Source: JAPPLB01 sp965208945 (lineage in GTDB: Bacteria; Acidobacteriota; Terriglobia; Bryobacterales; UBA6623). From it: a stretch of 64,000 bases of DNA. A program made the translations under genes and the position numbers. The notes under the pieces are model-generated. The model saw only the letters and a program-made list of their open reading frames with translations. It had not been told where the DNA came from and did not search any database. This document shows positions 1-9,690 of this stretch, one piece after another; the stretch's first letter is position 1; each line of letters begins with the position of its first letter. The stretch spans positions 372,001 to 436,000 of the forward strand of contig OZ242366.1 of assembly GCA_965208945.1 (NCBI GenBank), given 5' to 3'.

Positions 1-648
1 GGCTACCAGCAAAGGCGAACAACGCGCAATTTCCTGATCGAACCAAGCTTCCCCGTCGGATCGAGCGACGAGGCAAGCACGCTGATTCTCAGCAACAACG
101 GGCGAGACCATTATCGGGAATACCAGGTCACGGCGCGTTACCGCCTCAAGGGGACGGGGCATATCACGGCGTCATACGTTCGGTCCTCGTCCGTCGGCGA
201 CCTGAACGACCTGGGCTCGATCTACGGTCCGACGCCTCTCGCGTTGATTCGTCCGAACGAGCGGGGCCCTTTGCGATTCGACGTTCCCCACCGCTTGCTC
301 GCTTGGACGGAATTCCCCTTGCCGTTCGGCTTGAAGGCCATCCCCGTATGGGAAGTGAGAAGCGGCTTTCCCTACTCGAATATCGACGAATATCGCGACT
401 TCGTGGGCGCCCGCAACCGCGCAGGACGATTCCCGGTATTCAATGCAATCGATTTCCAGGCAACGAAGCAGTTCACGATCAAGCTGATGGGCAAGGAGCG
501 GCGTATCCGAGCAGGGATACGGCTCTTCAACATCTTGAACAATTTCAATCCGCAGGATGTCCAGGAAAACCTGTCGAGTCCTTTCTATGGAACCTTCTAT
601 CGCGGTGTGAAACGCAAGATCCGCGGGGTGTTCGAAATTGGCAACTGA
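1..648 (+). CDS. TonB-dependent receptor, C-terminal part (truncated by window edge)
   Basis: The frame is open from base 1 and gives 215 residues before a TGA at 646-648. The chain shows alternating beta-strand patterns typical of an outer-membrane barrel. Its last 60 residues (RIRAGIRLFNILNNFNPQDV, then a short loop, then RGVKRKIRGVFEIGN) resemble the ends of acidobacterial receptors with an N-terminal carboxypeptidase-like domain. Such proteins are thought to import large nutrients across the outer membrane. The plug and most of the barrel lie outside the window, so the substrate cannot be inferred. The gene is followed by about 85 bp of plain sequence and then by palindromic repeats. Confidence 0.7.
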   Translation, partial: GYQQRRTTRNFLIEPSFPVGSSDEASTLILSNNGRDHYREYQVTARYRLKGTGHITASYVRSSSVGDLNDLGSIYGPTPLALIRPNERGPLRFDVPHRLLAWTEFPLPFGLKAIPVWEVRSGFPYSNIDEYRDFVGARNRAGRFPVFNAIDFQATKQFTIKLMGKERRIRAGIRLFNILNNFNPQDVQENLSSPFYGTFYRGVKRKIRGVFEIGN

Positions 649-734
649 TGTGAAACACCCCTCTGATCAAACGCCGCTGACACCGGTACGGGTGTTTCTC
701 GCTTGATTGATCCGCACTCGTGCGGGGGCCGGAC

Positions 735-826
735 TAGCCTGCATTTCTCACCACGCGGCGAGGCGAAGTGGGTGAGAGGGCTGTCAGGACGAGGCGCGAG
801 CCGCTTGGCGCGCGCAGGCGTACTTG
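735..826 (-). repeat. Palindromic intergenic element, half copy A
   Basis: Starts with the terminal inverted repeat TAGCCTGCATTTCTCACCAC and continues through the GC-rich arm, then stops at GCGTACTTG, the centre of the palindrome. The second arm is missing. Orientation is opposite to most copies in the window. Confidence 0.85.
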
Positions 827-869
827 CCAAATCGCCTCCTTCACCCCTCGGGTAACGAAACACGGCCTT

Positions 870-1052
870 TAGCCTGCATGTCTCACCACGCGGCGAGGCG
901 AAGTGCGTGAGAGGGCCATCAGGACGAGGCGCGAGCCGCTTGGCGCGCGCAGGCGTACTTGAACAGTACGTCGAGCACGGCAAGCAAGCGCAACGAAGTC
1001 CTGGCGGGCCTATCGTGTGCTTCGACCGTCGGGTGGTGAGACATGCAGGCTA
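870..1052 (-). repeat. Palindromic intergenic element, copy B (183-bp form)
   Basis: Complete copy with both terminal inverted repeats. Both ends carry the same change (GCATGTCTCACC at the left, GGTGAGACATGC at the right), so terminal pairing is preserved. The apex reads CGTACTTGAACAGTACG. Confidence 0.9.
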
Positions 1053-1110
1053 GGGTTCACAGGCCGTCAGACATTTCTTTGGAGCGAACCAGTCCTCCGC
1101 CCATGGTTTT

Positions 1111-1143
1111 CACGAATCACGAGACACGAAACACGAATCACGG
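1111..1143 (+). repeat. 7-bp tandem array (CACGARW units)
   Basis: Units CACGAAT, CACGAGA, CACGAAA, CACGAAT follow each other without gaps and end in CACGGCC plus a T-rich stretch. The same array recurs at least ten times in the window, always next to the palindromic element or in the two repeat clusters. Confidence 0.8.
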
Positions 1144-1152
1144 CCTTTTTTC

Positions 1153-1190
1153 GCGTGCTTCGACCGTCGGGTGGTGAGAAATGCAGGCTG
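1153..1190 (-). repeat. Palindromic element fragment C (end only)
   Basis: Only the terminal ~38 bp are present (GCTTCGACCGTCGGGTGGTG then AGAAATGCAGGCTG). It joins directly to the T-rich end of the preceding 7-bp array. Confidence 0.75.
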
Positions 1191-1484
1191 GCCGGAAGAG
1201 GTTCCGACAACGCAGATAGATATGCCCGCGATTGCGGAAAGAGCATCGAGTTGAAGTTGCGGGATCGGCGGTCGTGCACACGGCGTCAACACGCGTTCAT
1301 TCGTTAGCTGTCATGCAGGGGACAGTCGCTCGTCCGTTGCCGAGCCGCACGGCAGCTTGGTGAAAGGCCCGCCGCATCGCTGATATCGGCTGCTCCTGCT
1401 GCCCTGCTCCCGTCCCACCGTGATCACTGTGGGGCTTTGCCCCCTCAGACCCCGCCAGAGCCTTCGGAGACCAAGAATCAAGAG

Positions 1485-2417
1485 CTAATCCAACGTCTTC
1501 GCAACGCGAAAGCCGAAGCTGCTGATGCGAAGGGCGGCGCGGTCCCAGATGCGCGCGCCGGGACGGAGGAAACCCCCATAGCTGACCCAGGAACCGCCGC
1601 GCAAGACACGGCGGCCGCAATTGCCTTCCCAGCAGTCCTCCGTCCAATCCCACAGGTTCCCGACCATGTCCGACAGAGCGACTCCGTTGGCGCCGTAGGA
1701 GCCGACAGGACAGGTGCCTCCATGAATTCCTCGGTTGCGGCACCCTGTAGGCGACCCGGCGGCCGCGCGTCCCCACTCCTCCTCGGTTGGCAACCGGTAG
1801 GTACCGCCCGTGGTTTGGCTCAGCCATGACACATACTCCTGAGCGTCGTTCCAACTCACGCACGTCACCGGATGGCGGTCCGTCTGTCGAAAACCGGGGT
1901 TTCGCCACGAGTCGCCTTGAACAATGCTGAAACATCCGGCGCCCGCACCCCCTCCGGTCGCCGACGCGAACGCCCGATACTCGCCGACCGTCACCTCGTA
2001 GCGGCCCAGTGCGAGTTGTCCGCCCGGCATGACCACCATCTCCGGGCACTCGTCGCAATCCCGGAACATCTCGCCCGGTTGCTGATGTCCTTCGCCGCCG
2101 GGCGCAACCCGGGAATCCGGAGCAGAAGATGCGGACACCCGCGCCTCGACTGCGGGTGGATCACCCCCTGTGCCGCGCAGCTCCGACAGCCGAATCTGCG
2201 CGAGGGCGCGAAAAACCCCGTTCGGGAACTGCTCGATGTATGCCTCGTACTCCGCCGGGTTGGTGCTGTTCATGATCGACTGCCAGAACAGGTTCTCTTG
2301 CTCCTCGGTGGCTGCCGGAGCACTCCCGGAGACCGGCGATGGGGAGTCCGGCCCAGCGCCGCGATCCTGTGACGATGCCGGGGACGCAGCCAGCAGAACG
2401 AGCGCGATGACAAACAC
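1485..2417 (-). CDS. Exported formylglycine-generating-enzyme-like (SUMF1/FGE-sulfatase domain) protein
   Basis: 310 residues from a GTG start chosen because it opens a clear signal peptide (MFVIALVLLAASPASSQ). Residues ~35-75 carry a short module (ENLFWQSIMN then EAYIEQFPNGVF) often found before FGE or caspase domains. The FGE-sulfatase domain follows from ~125: LGRYEVTVGEYRAF, HPVTCVSWNDA, TYRLPTEEEWGRAA, GNLWDWTEDCW, RVLRGGSW and the terminal GFRVAK. Family members include formylglycine generators for sulfatases but also many proteins of unknown substrate, so enzymatic activity is not assured. No in-frame ATG lies near the start, and a palindromic repeat (2430-2635) lies 13 bp upstream, so the native start may have been altered by the insertion. 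Confidence 0.8.
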   Translation of the reverse strand: MFVIALVLLAASPASSQDRGAGPDSPSPVSGSAPAATEEQENLFWQSIMNSTNPAEYEAYIEQFPNGVFRALAQIRLSELRGTGGDPPAVEARVSASSAPDSRVAPGGEGHQQPGEMFRDCDECPEMVVMPGGQLALGRYEVTVGEYRAFASATGGGAGAGCFSIVQGDSWRNPGFRQTDRHPVTCVSWNDAQEYVSWLSQTTGGTYRLPTEEEWGRAAAGSPTGCRNRGIHGGTCPVGSYGANGVALSDMVGNLWDWTEDCWEGNCGRRVLRGGSWVSYGGFLRPGARIWDRAALRISSFGFRVAKTLD

Positions 2418-2429
2418 GAGATGCAGCGT

Positions 2430-2635
2430 TGGCCTGCATTTCTCACCACGTGGCGAGACGAAGTGCATGAGAGGGCCGTCAGGACTAGGCGCAAGCCGGG
2501 CGGAGGAAAAAGGCGCGAGCCGCTTGGCGCGCACAGGCGTACTTGAGAGTACATCGAGCACGGCAAGCGGGCGCAACGAAGTCATGGCGGTCCTATCGCG
2601 TGCTTCGGCCGTCGGGTGGTGAGAAAGGCAGGCTG
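2430..2635 (-). repeat. Palindromic intergenic element, copy D (long form)
   Basis: Complete long-form copy including the extra 24-bp segment of the GC-rich arm (contains GCGGAGGAAAAAGGCGC). The apex has decayed to CGTACTTGAGAGTACATCG. One end lies 13 bp from the GTG start of the FGE-like gene. Confidence 0.88.
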
Positions 2636-2638
2636 GAA

Positions 2639-2668
2639 GCCTCCCGCGTGCATCCGGCTGCGGGAGGC
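2639..2668. other. Perfect 9-bp stem hairpin
   Basis: GCCTCCCGC and GCGGGAGGC are separated by a 12-base loop, directly beside the outer end of palindromic copy D. No T-run follows on either strand, so it is not a standard intrinsic terminator. Role unknown. Confidence 0.55.
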
Positions 2669-2825
2669 GCACACGATACGTTCCCTGCCCCAGGCTCATC
2701 AAGCTTATCTTACCTGTTCGATAGCGACGCATCACTCCGAAGGATGGTTGCACAGTGAGCATCTGCACAAGCGGGACGGTGGAGCGCTCGGCGGAAAGCG
2801 GCTGTGCCGGCCGCTCCAAAGACAC

Positions 2826-3032
2826 TAGCCTGCATTTCTCACCACGAGGCGAGGCGAAGTGCGTGAGAGGGCCGTCAGGACTAGGCGCAAGCCGGGCGGA
2901 GGAAAAAGGCGCGAGCCGCTTGGCGCGCGCAGGCATGCTTGAACAGTACGTTGAGCACGGCAAGCAAGCGCAACGAAGTCCTGGCGGCCCTATGGCGTGC
3001 TTCAACCGTCGGGTGGTGAGAAATGCAGGTTA
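2826..3032 (-). repeat. Palindromic intergenic element, copy E (long form)
   Basis: Complete 207-bp copy with the 24-bp insert. The inner end is TAGCCTGCATTTC and the outer end reads GAGAAATGCAGGTTA. Apex GCATGCTTGAACAGTACG. Confidence 0.9.
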
Positions 3033-3091
3033 AGGTTCAACGGCCGTCAGACATTTCTCCTGGAGCGAACGAGGCCGCCACCAATGTTTTT

Positions 3092-3124
3092 CACGAAACA
3101 CGAATCACGAGACACGAAACACGG
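3092..3124 (+). repeat. 7-bp tandem array
   Basis: CACGAAA, CACGAAT, CACGAGA, CACGAAA then CACGGC and a T-run. Confidence 0.75.
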
Positions 3125-3143
3125 CTTTTTTGGTACATGGGGT

Positions 3144-3169
3144 ACTGAAGCCCTTCAGTCTTGTTTTTT
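3144..3169 (+). terminator. Intrinsic terminator-like hairpin
   Basis: ACTGAA-GCCC-TTCAGT stem and tetraloop followed by CTTGTTTTTT. First of three nearly identical hairpins in this cluster. Confidence 0.6.
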
Positions 3170-3286
3170 CCGCCCCGGTCTGCTAGGCAACAGCTCACGG
3201 AGGCGGTGAGGAACAGTACCCTGCGGGTCGCGAATCAGGGCTTCCCAGGCGTTCACCAGCCGCAAGCCACTGATTCTAAGGTCTTT

Positions 3287-3392
3287 ACGAAACGCGAATC
3301 ACGAGACACGAGTCACGGCCGTTATGTTTTTCACGAATCACGAGTCACGAAACACGACTCAAGGCCTTTGTGTTTTTCACGAATCACGAATG
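3287..3392 (+). repeat. Three successive 7-bp CACGARW arrays
   Basis: Arrays at 3287-3319, 3331-3360 and 3377-3392 are separated by short GGCC/TTT linkers. Units vary at the last two positions (CACGAAT, CACGAGT, CACGAAA). Confidence 0.7.
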
Positions 3393-3412
3393 TCGAATCG
3401 TTGCCTCTGGGT

Positions 3413-3437
3413 ACTGAAGCCCTTCAGTCTTTTTTTT
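3413..3437 (+). terminator. Intrinsic terminator-like hairpin
   Basis: ACTGAA-GCCC-TTCAGT followed by C and eight or nine T residues. Confidence 0.65.
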
Positions 3438-3582
3438 CCAGATAGGTCTGCATAGCATGAGGAGAGCAGAGCTGTTTCTCATGTCTCGTGATGCCTGATC
3501 CGTGGCGCAGCCGAAAGAAATGTTCACCGCCCCGCCGGCGTTTCCTGGTAGAGCCACGCCAAGCCGCGGCCAACAGGTTTTC

Positions 3583-3614
3583 ACGAATCACGAAACACGA
3601 GACACGAAACACGG
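3583..3614 (+). repeat. 7-bp tandem array
   Basis: CACGAAT, CACGAAA, CACGAGA, CACGAAA then CACGGCC, immediately upstream of a third terminator hairpin. Confidence 0.7.
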
Positions 3615-3623
3615 CCTTTTTGG

Positions 3624-3649
3624 TACTGAAGCCCTTCAGTCTTTTTTTT
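3624..3649 (+). terminator. Intrinsic terminator-like hairpin
   Basis: ACTGAA-GCCC-TTCAGT followed by C and eight T residues. It marks the left edge of the ~370-bp core that is duplicated in inverted orientation at 32486-32883. Confidence 0.65.
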
Positions 3650-3772
3650 CCGGCCCGGCCTGCGTAGCATGAAGATCATGGTTCGTGAAATGAGCTTGAT
3701 CCGTGGCCTGGGAGCGCCTGCGAAGGAAATGTCGTTCCGGCATCATCTCGCCTTGTTCAAGGACCATTCCTG

Positions 3773-3818
3773 CCCGCTGTTGCCCACGATTGCCCGGCAT
3801 TGCCCACGATTGCCCGCT
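3773..3818 (+). repeat. 10-bp tandem array (CCC-type)
   Basis: Units CCCGCTGTTG, CCCACGATTG, CCCGGCATTG, CCCACGATTG then CCCGCTAAAAAAATG. The 10-bp period equals about one DNA helical turn. A sister array with TTC in place of CCC lies at 4191-4236. Confidence 0.8.
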
Positions 3819-3989
3819 AAAAAAATGTCGCAAGCCCTGGTGGCCTCGCAATACGGCCGTAGATCTCGCGGCCCTGGACGTGTCCCGCGCGCCGCTCCGC
3901 GACAGCCCGGCTGTACGGTTGAGCAAACGAATCATGAACCAAGGTCTTTCCTGGCGCGCGGCGCAAGCCGGCGCGAATTCCGAGGTCTT

Positions 3990-4015
3990 CACGAGACACG
4001 AGACACGAAACACGG
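3990..4015 (+). repeat. 7-bp tandem array
   Basis: CACGAGA, CACGAGA, CACGAAA then CACGGC. Confidence 0.7.
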
Positions 4016-4134
4016 CTTTATTCGTCGTGGATGCACAAGGGACGCACAATCAGAAACCGCCGCCTGGAACGCTGTGCACGCCGCCCGGTCGCTGCTTTCC
4101 TGCGCGTTGTGGCGCAGCATGGGGCGGCTATGGC

Positions 4135-4167
<33 letters not shown>

Positions 4168-4190
4168 CGACCCGAGCCGCTGCTTCCCTG

Positions 4191-4236
4191 TTCACGATTG
4201 TTCACCATTGTTCACGATTGTTCGGCATTGTTCAGC
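4191..4236 (+). repeat. 10-bp tandem array (TTC-type)
   Basis: Units TTCACGATTG, TTCACCATTG, TTCACGATTG, TTCGGCATTG then TTCAGCAAAAAATATT. It is parallel in design to the CCC-type array at 3773-3818. Confidence 0.8.
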
Positions 4237-4304
4237 AAAAAATATTACGCCTGAGCCAGTACCCCCTCTCCGTCCTCACCGGCAACGGGGCCGGTAAGGT
4301 TTTC

Positions 4305-4368
4305 ACGAATCACGAAACACGGGACAAGAATCACGGCCTTTATGCTTTTCACGAAACACGAATCACGG
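4305..4368 (+). repeat. 7-bp CACGARW arrays near end of cluster 1
   Basis: Two arrays (4305-4336 and 4349-4368) each end in CACGGCCTTTAT. Confidence 0.65.
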
Positions 4369-4620
4369 CCTTTATTCCCGCCGCCCTGCGGGCTGCTTCC
4401 GTTGCGGCCAACACCGAAGGAACTCATTCTGAGAAAGGAGAACGTTCTGTCTTGCACGATACTTACGGACGAAGCACTCGATATGCTGCCCCTGCATGGT
4501 GAGATAGGCAGGCTGGTTTTTCGTCCGCCCGTGTGCGGATCATTCAAGCCGGAAATAGCCCGACCGGTGTCGCCACCGCTTGATCCGGGGGATGTTTCAG
4601 GTCAGTCGCGCCCAAAAAGA

Positions 4621-6884
<2,264 letters not shown>

Positions 6885-6888
<4 letters not shown>

Positions 6889-7379
6889 GGCTTCCTCCTC
6901 TCTGAAGGCCTCCGCCGACCCGCTCTCCCCGACACGGGCCGAGCCACAACGGCATCCAGCCCCTCGATGAGCCCGCAGATCATGCCTTCTTTCTCGCCTT
7001 CCCGGTCCCAAGCGTCGAGAGTCCGTTTCAGATCACGGCGGTAGCGCCGGAGTTCCCTCAACTTCTCATCAAGTTCGTTGAACCTCTGCCGCGCCATCTG
7101 CCGCACTTCCACACACGGTCGCCGACCTTCCCGCGCTTCGGCGATGATCCACGCAATCTGATCGAGAGTGAAACCGACAGCCTGTGATTTCTTCACAAAA
7201 GCCAATCGCTCAAAGACGGAATCGTCGTAGAGGCGGTACCCGGAAGCTGTCCGTCCGGCGGGTTCAATCAGTCCTCGGCTTTCGTAGAAACGCAAGGTTT
7301 CGACAGCGATGTCGCTGAGTTTGGCGACCTCTCCGATCTTGCGGAGGGGGCCTCGGGCATCACGTTCCGCAGGAGTCAT
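6885..7379 (-). CDS. MerR-family metal-responsive regulator
   Basis: 164 residues. The N-terminal winged helix-turn-helix is typical (KIGEVAKLSDIAVETLRFYE, then GLIEPAGRTASGYRLYDD), followed by a long dimerisation helix. Cys89 (PCVEVRQM) sits where zinc, cadmium and lead sensors have their conserved cysteine; copper sensors of the CueR type usually have serine there. Cys135 lies in the C-terminal loop. It presumably activates the operon with the copper-type ATPase, with which it overlaps by four bases. The only C-terminal cysteine and the Cys89 make the sensed metal uncertain. Confidence 0.88.
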
Positions 7380-7385
7380 GCCTCT

Positions 7386-7417
7386 AGTATAAAGTCTGTA
7401 GTTGGCTATAGGGTCAA
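7386..7417 (-). promoter_or_regulatory. MerR-type promoter/operator with 20-bp spacer
   Basis: On the minus strand TTGACC (7412-7417) and TATACT (7386-7391) are separated by 20 bp, the stretched spacing that MerR proteins remodel. The spacer has an imperfect dyad (ACCCTATAG with CTACAGACT). The expected transcription start is about base 7379-7380, which is the A of the merR ATG, so the transcript would be leaderless. Confidence 0.72.
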
Positions 7418-7472
7418 GGGATATGGGTGAGCGAAGGGTCCTGGCTGCGAAACCGCTTGCCGAGCCCCGCCG

Positions 7473-8162
7473 TTATCGCTGCGGAAAAACCCGCTTGGTG
7501 TCCCTGGGGATATCGAGTTTGAAAACCTTGTCGGGGATCTTCGGGTTCAACTTGACGTCGTTGTACGTGAAGACGCGGTAGTCTTCGCCACCCGGCTGGT
7601 GCAGTTTTTGTCGAACGGCCTGCCAGGTCTCTGTCGAGACCCACATTTCCAGTTTGGGAACCTGCTTGCGCATTCCTTCCGACTTCGGGATCAGTTCAAG
7701 CCTGACGGTTGCTTGACCAGCGGCATGATCTTCTCCGAGCAATTGAAGCTCGTAGTTCTCGCGAAGGTAGTCGGCTGAGGTGCCGAATCCCAACAGAAAG
7801 GCCTGCTGAAACGTATCCCGATGCTTCCCGATACTGTACTCCTCGACGGTTGCGATGCGCGGGCGGTAGATCTCGGCTTTATCACCGCTGACTACCAAGT
7901 GATAGTTGTAGGGCTCGCGGAAGTTGATGAGCAGCCGGACCTTGCCGTTCTTGTCCTTGCGGACGTACATCTCGCCGGACTCGGTGGTCTTCTCTTCGAG
8001 AAGCGCCATGTACTTCATTCGCGTGATGCCGGCTTGCATGCTTACGAAACCGGAGGCCGTGCGATCCATGTTGGCCAGTAGTTGTTCCAGATCAAGGCTC
8101 GCGGCCGATGCCGGCGTCAAGGCCGCCAGGACAAGACAGAGAAGTCGTTCCTTCAGGTGCAT
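7473..8162 (-). CDS. LolA-like outer-membrane lipoprotein-sorting protein
   Basis: 229 residues with a signal peptide (LLCLVLAALTPASA). The body has the pattern of the LolA/LolB fold: an N-terminal helix with NMDRTASGFVSMQAGITRM, then strands with YVRKDKNGKVRLLINF, AEIYRPRIATVEEYSIGKHR, LEMWVSTETWQAVRQKLHQP and DVKLNPKIPDKVFKLDIP. It probably acts in the periplasm as a lipoprotein or lipid carrier. The small membrane protein gene begins 61 bp upstream on the same strand, so the two may be co-transcribed. Confidence 0.75.
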   Translation of the reverse strand: MHLKERLLCLVLAALTPASAASLDLEQLLANMDRTASGFVSMQAGITRMKYMALLEEKTTESGEMYVRKDKNGKVRLLINFREPYNYHLVVSGDKAEIYRPRIATVEEYSIGKHRDTFQQAFLLGFGTSADYLRENYELQLLGEDHAAGQATVRLELIPKSEGMRKQVPKLEMWVSTETWQAVRQKLHQPGGEDYRVFTYNDVKLNPKIPDKVFKLDIPRDTKRVFPQR

Positions 8163-8223
8163 ACGAAGGTCTGTTCAAAAGTACGCAATACGGTCGAATC
8201 CGGTTACGCAAAGCTGGGGGCAG

Positions 8224-8592
8224 TTACGGACGGACGTAGACCAGATAGGCGGTTCGTTCGCCGTCGGCTCCACTGGAGGGTCGCGTTTCGACGACTTCCA
8301 GGTTCCGGCCTGTTTGGCGCCGCAGAAGATCTTGAATCGCGGCGGTGAGGTCTTCGCCTGTTTTCTCCCCCATCGCCGAGGATTCCACCAGGAACACTCG
8401 GGTGCGCTGTTCGTCGCTGAGCGTCTGCACTTCACGGACGCGGGGCAAGCGGGGCTGATCGTTGAACAGGCTGCGCGGCGTGAAAAAAATGAATGCCAGA
8501 ATCGCGGCAACGATCAGATCGTACTGCCAGGAACCGCGCCGATGACTCCAGAACAACACAGGCCGCAGGCCACTCCACAGCTTGCGAAGCAT
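8224..8592 (-). CDS. Small membrane-anchored protein of unknown function
   Basis: 122 residues. A single hydrophobic segment (residues ~25-45, LIVAAILAFIFFTP) is followed by a ~75-residue soluble domain with alternating strands and helices (VFLVESSAMGEKTGEDLTAA, NLEVVETRPSS, AYLVYVRP). It probably sits in the inner membrane with the C-terminus outside. I do not recognise the domain. It is transcribed with the LolA-like gene and divergently from the DUF1385 gene. Confidence 0.6.
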   Translation of the reverse strand: MLRKLWSGLRPVLFWSHRRGSWQYDLIVAAILAFIFFTPRSLFNDQPRLPRVREVQTLSDEQRTRVFLVESSAMGEKTGEDLTAAIQDLLRRQTGRNLEVVETRPSSGADGERTAYLVYVRP

Positions 8593-8653
8593 GTCGTCAG
8601 TTTATCGTAGAATGAGATGCGTCCGCAGCCGTAAGTTACTGTTCAATGGGACG

Positions 8654-9676
8654 ATGACCGTTCTCCAGACCAGACTCTGCCAGTTCGTGAACGCGGCAAC
8701 GCACCTGCAACTCATGCCCGTGCTGTCAAGCGGCGATGACCCCTTGATCGGCGGTCAGGCCGTGATCGAAGGTGTCATGATGCGCACGCCGCACAGCTAC
8801 TGCACGGCGGTGCGGCGACCCAACGGCGAGGTGGTCACGGATGAGTCTCCGATCAGCCGACCGTCGGAGCGTCGAAAGATCTGGGGCTGGTTCGGCGTTC
8901 GTGGTTTGGCCACGCTGGGTCAAGCTCTGAAGCTGGGGTTCAAGGCGCTGCAATTCTCGGCCGTGAACGCCATTGACGAGGAGGACGAAAAGGCCGGAAA
9001 GGGACCGACGGAGAAAGCGGACGGGAAAACCGCCGAGATCCCGGGTTGGATGATGGCGCTGAACATCGCGTTCTCGATCGGCTTCTTCATCTTCTTGTAC
9101 AAGTTTGTGCCGCTCGTAGCGACGACGCAGATCCAGGAAGTCACGGGTTGGCTGCAGGGGAACTTCGGCTTCAGCCTGATCGACGGCGTAATTCGACTGG
9201 CGATCTTTCTGACCTTCCTCACGCTGATCTCTCGGATGAACGACATCCGCCGCGTCTTCGAATACCACGGCGCGGAACACAAGGTCGTCTTCAATTACGA
9301 GTCGGGCAAGCCGGTCGAAGTGAGGAATGCTCAGAGCTGCAGCAGGTTCCATCCTCGCTGCGGCACGAGCTTCCTGATGGTGGTGATGATCGTCAGCATA
9401 GCGGTATATGCACTATTGCCGTTCGAGGGTTTCGCATTGCAGTTTCTTTCGCGGATCGTCTTGTTGCCGGTGATCGCGGGGGTGAGCTACGAAGTCATTC
9501 GCTTCACTTCCCGGCACGGCAACCTCGTGATGGTCTGGCTGGTGGCACCGGGGTTGTGGCTGCAGCGCATCACCACGAAAAATCCATCTGACGATCAGGT
9601 CGAAATCGCGATTCACGCCCTCAACGGCGCAATGGATCTCGAACGGCGGCAGGGCGGCGAATTGATCGTCGCGTAG
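8654..9676 (+). CDS. DUF1385 family integral membrane protein
   Basis: 340 residues from ATG at 8654; an in-frame ATG at 8714 is also possible and an upstream frame reaches 8582. The family signature IGGQAVIEGVMMR is near the N-terminus. Then come two hydrophobic segments (IAFSIGFFIFLYKFVPLV; LAIFLTFLTLI), the motif YHGAEHKVVFNYE, the cysteine-histidine stretch SCSRFHPRCGTSFLMVVMIV, and two more membrane segments. The histidine/cysteine motifs could bind metal, but the function is unknown. The gene precedes prfA by 14 bp, a neighbourhood conserved in many bacteria. Confidence 0.85.
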   Translation: MTVLQTRLCQFVNAATHLQLMPVLSSGDDPLIGGQAVIEGVMMRTPHSYCTAVRRPNGEVVTDESPISRPSERRKIWGWFGVRGLATLGQALKLGFKALQFSAVNAIDEEDEKAGKGPTEKADGKTAEIPGWMMALNIAFSIGFFIFLYKFVPLVATTQIQEVTGWLQGNFGFSLIDGVIRLAIFLTFLTLISRMNDIRRVFEYHGAEHKVVFNYESGKPVEVRNAQSCSRFHPRCGTSFLMVVMIVSIAVYALLPFEGFALQFLSRIVLLPVIAGVSYEVIRFTSRHGNLVMVWLVAPGLWLQRITTKNPSDDQVEIAIHALNGAMDLERRQGGELIVA

Positions 9677-9690
9677 TCCGGAGTTTCCCC

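Larger units (their letters stand above)
649..1484. other. Noncoding stretch made mostly of repeats
   Basis: No credible gene. It holds a half palindrome (735-826), a complete palindrome (870-1052), a shared ~55-bp spacer, a 7-bp tandem array (1111-1143) and a palindrome end fragment (1153-1190). The remaining ~290 bp before the FGE stop codon show no recognisable feature. Reading frames crossing the palindromes are artefacts of the repeat. Confidence 0.7.
3624..4016 (+). repeat. Core of inverted duplication, copy 1
   Basis: About 390 bp that read almost identically on the minus strand at 32486-32883, from the terminator hairpin through GCATGAAGATCATGGTTCG to the 7-bp array after GAATTCCGAGGTCTTCACG. 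Differences are scattered substitutions. Two overlapping reading frames stay open, which argues for DNA-level copying rather than a gene. Confidence 0.8.

Noticed and set aside
8582..8653. Longer N-terminus of the DUF1385 protein
   Set aside because: Basic, non-conserved sequence overlapping the divergent gene's start; a later ATG fits better, though 8654 versus 8714 is unresolved.
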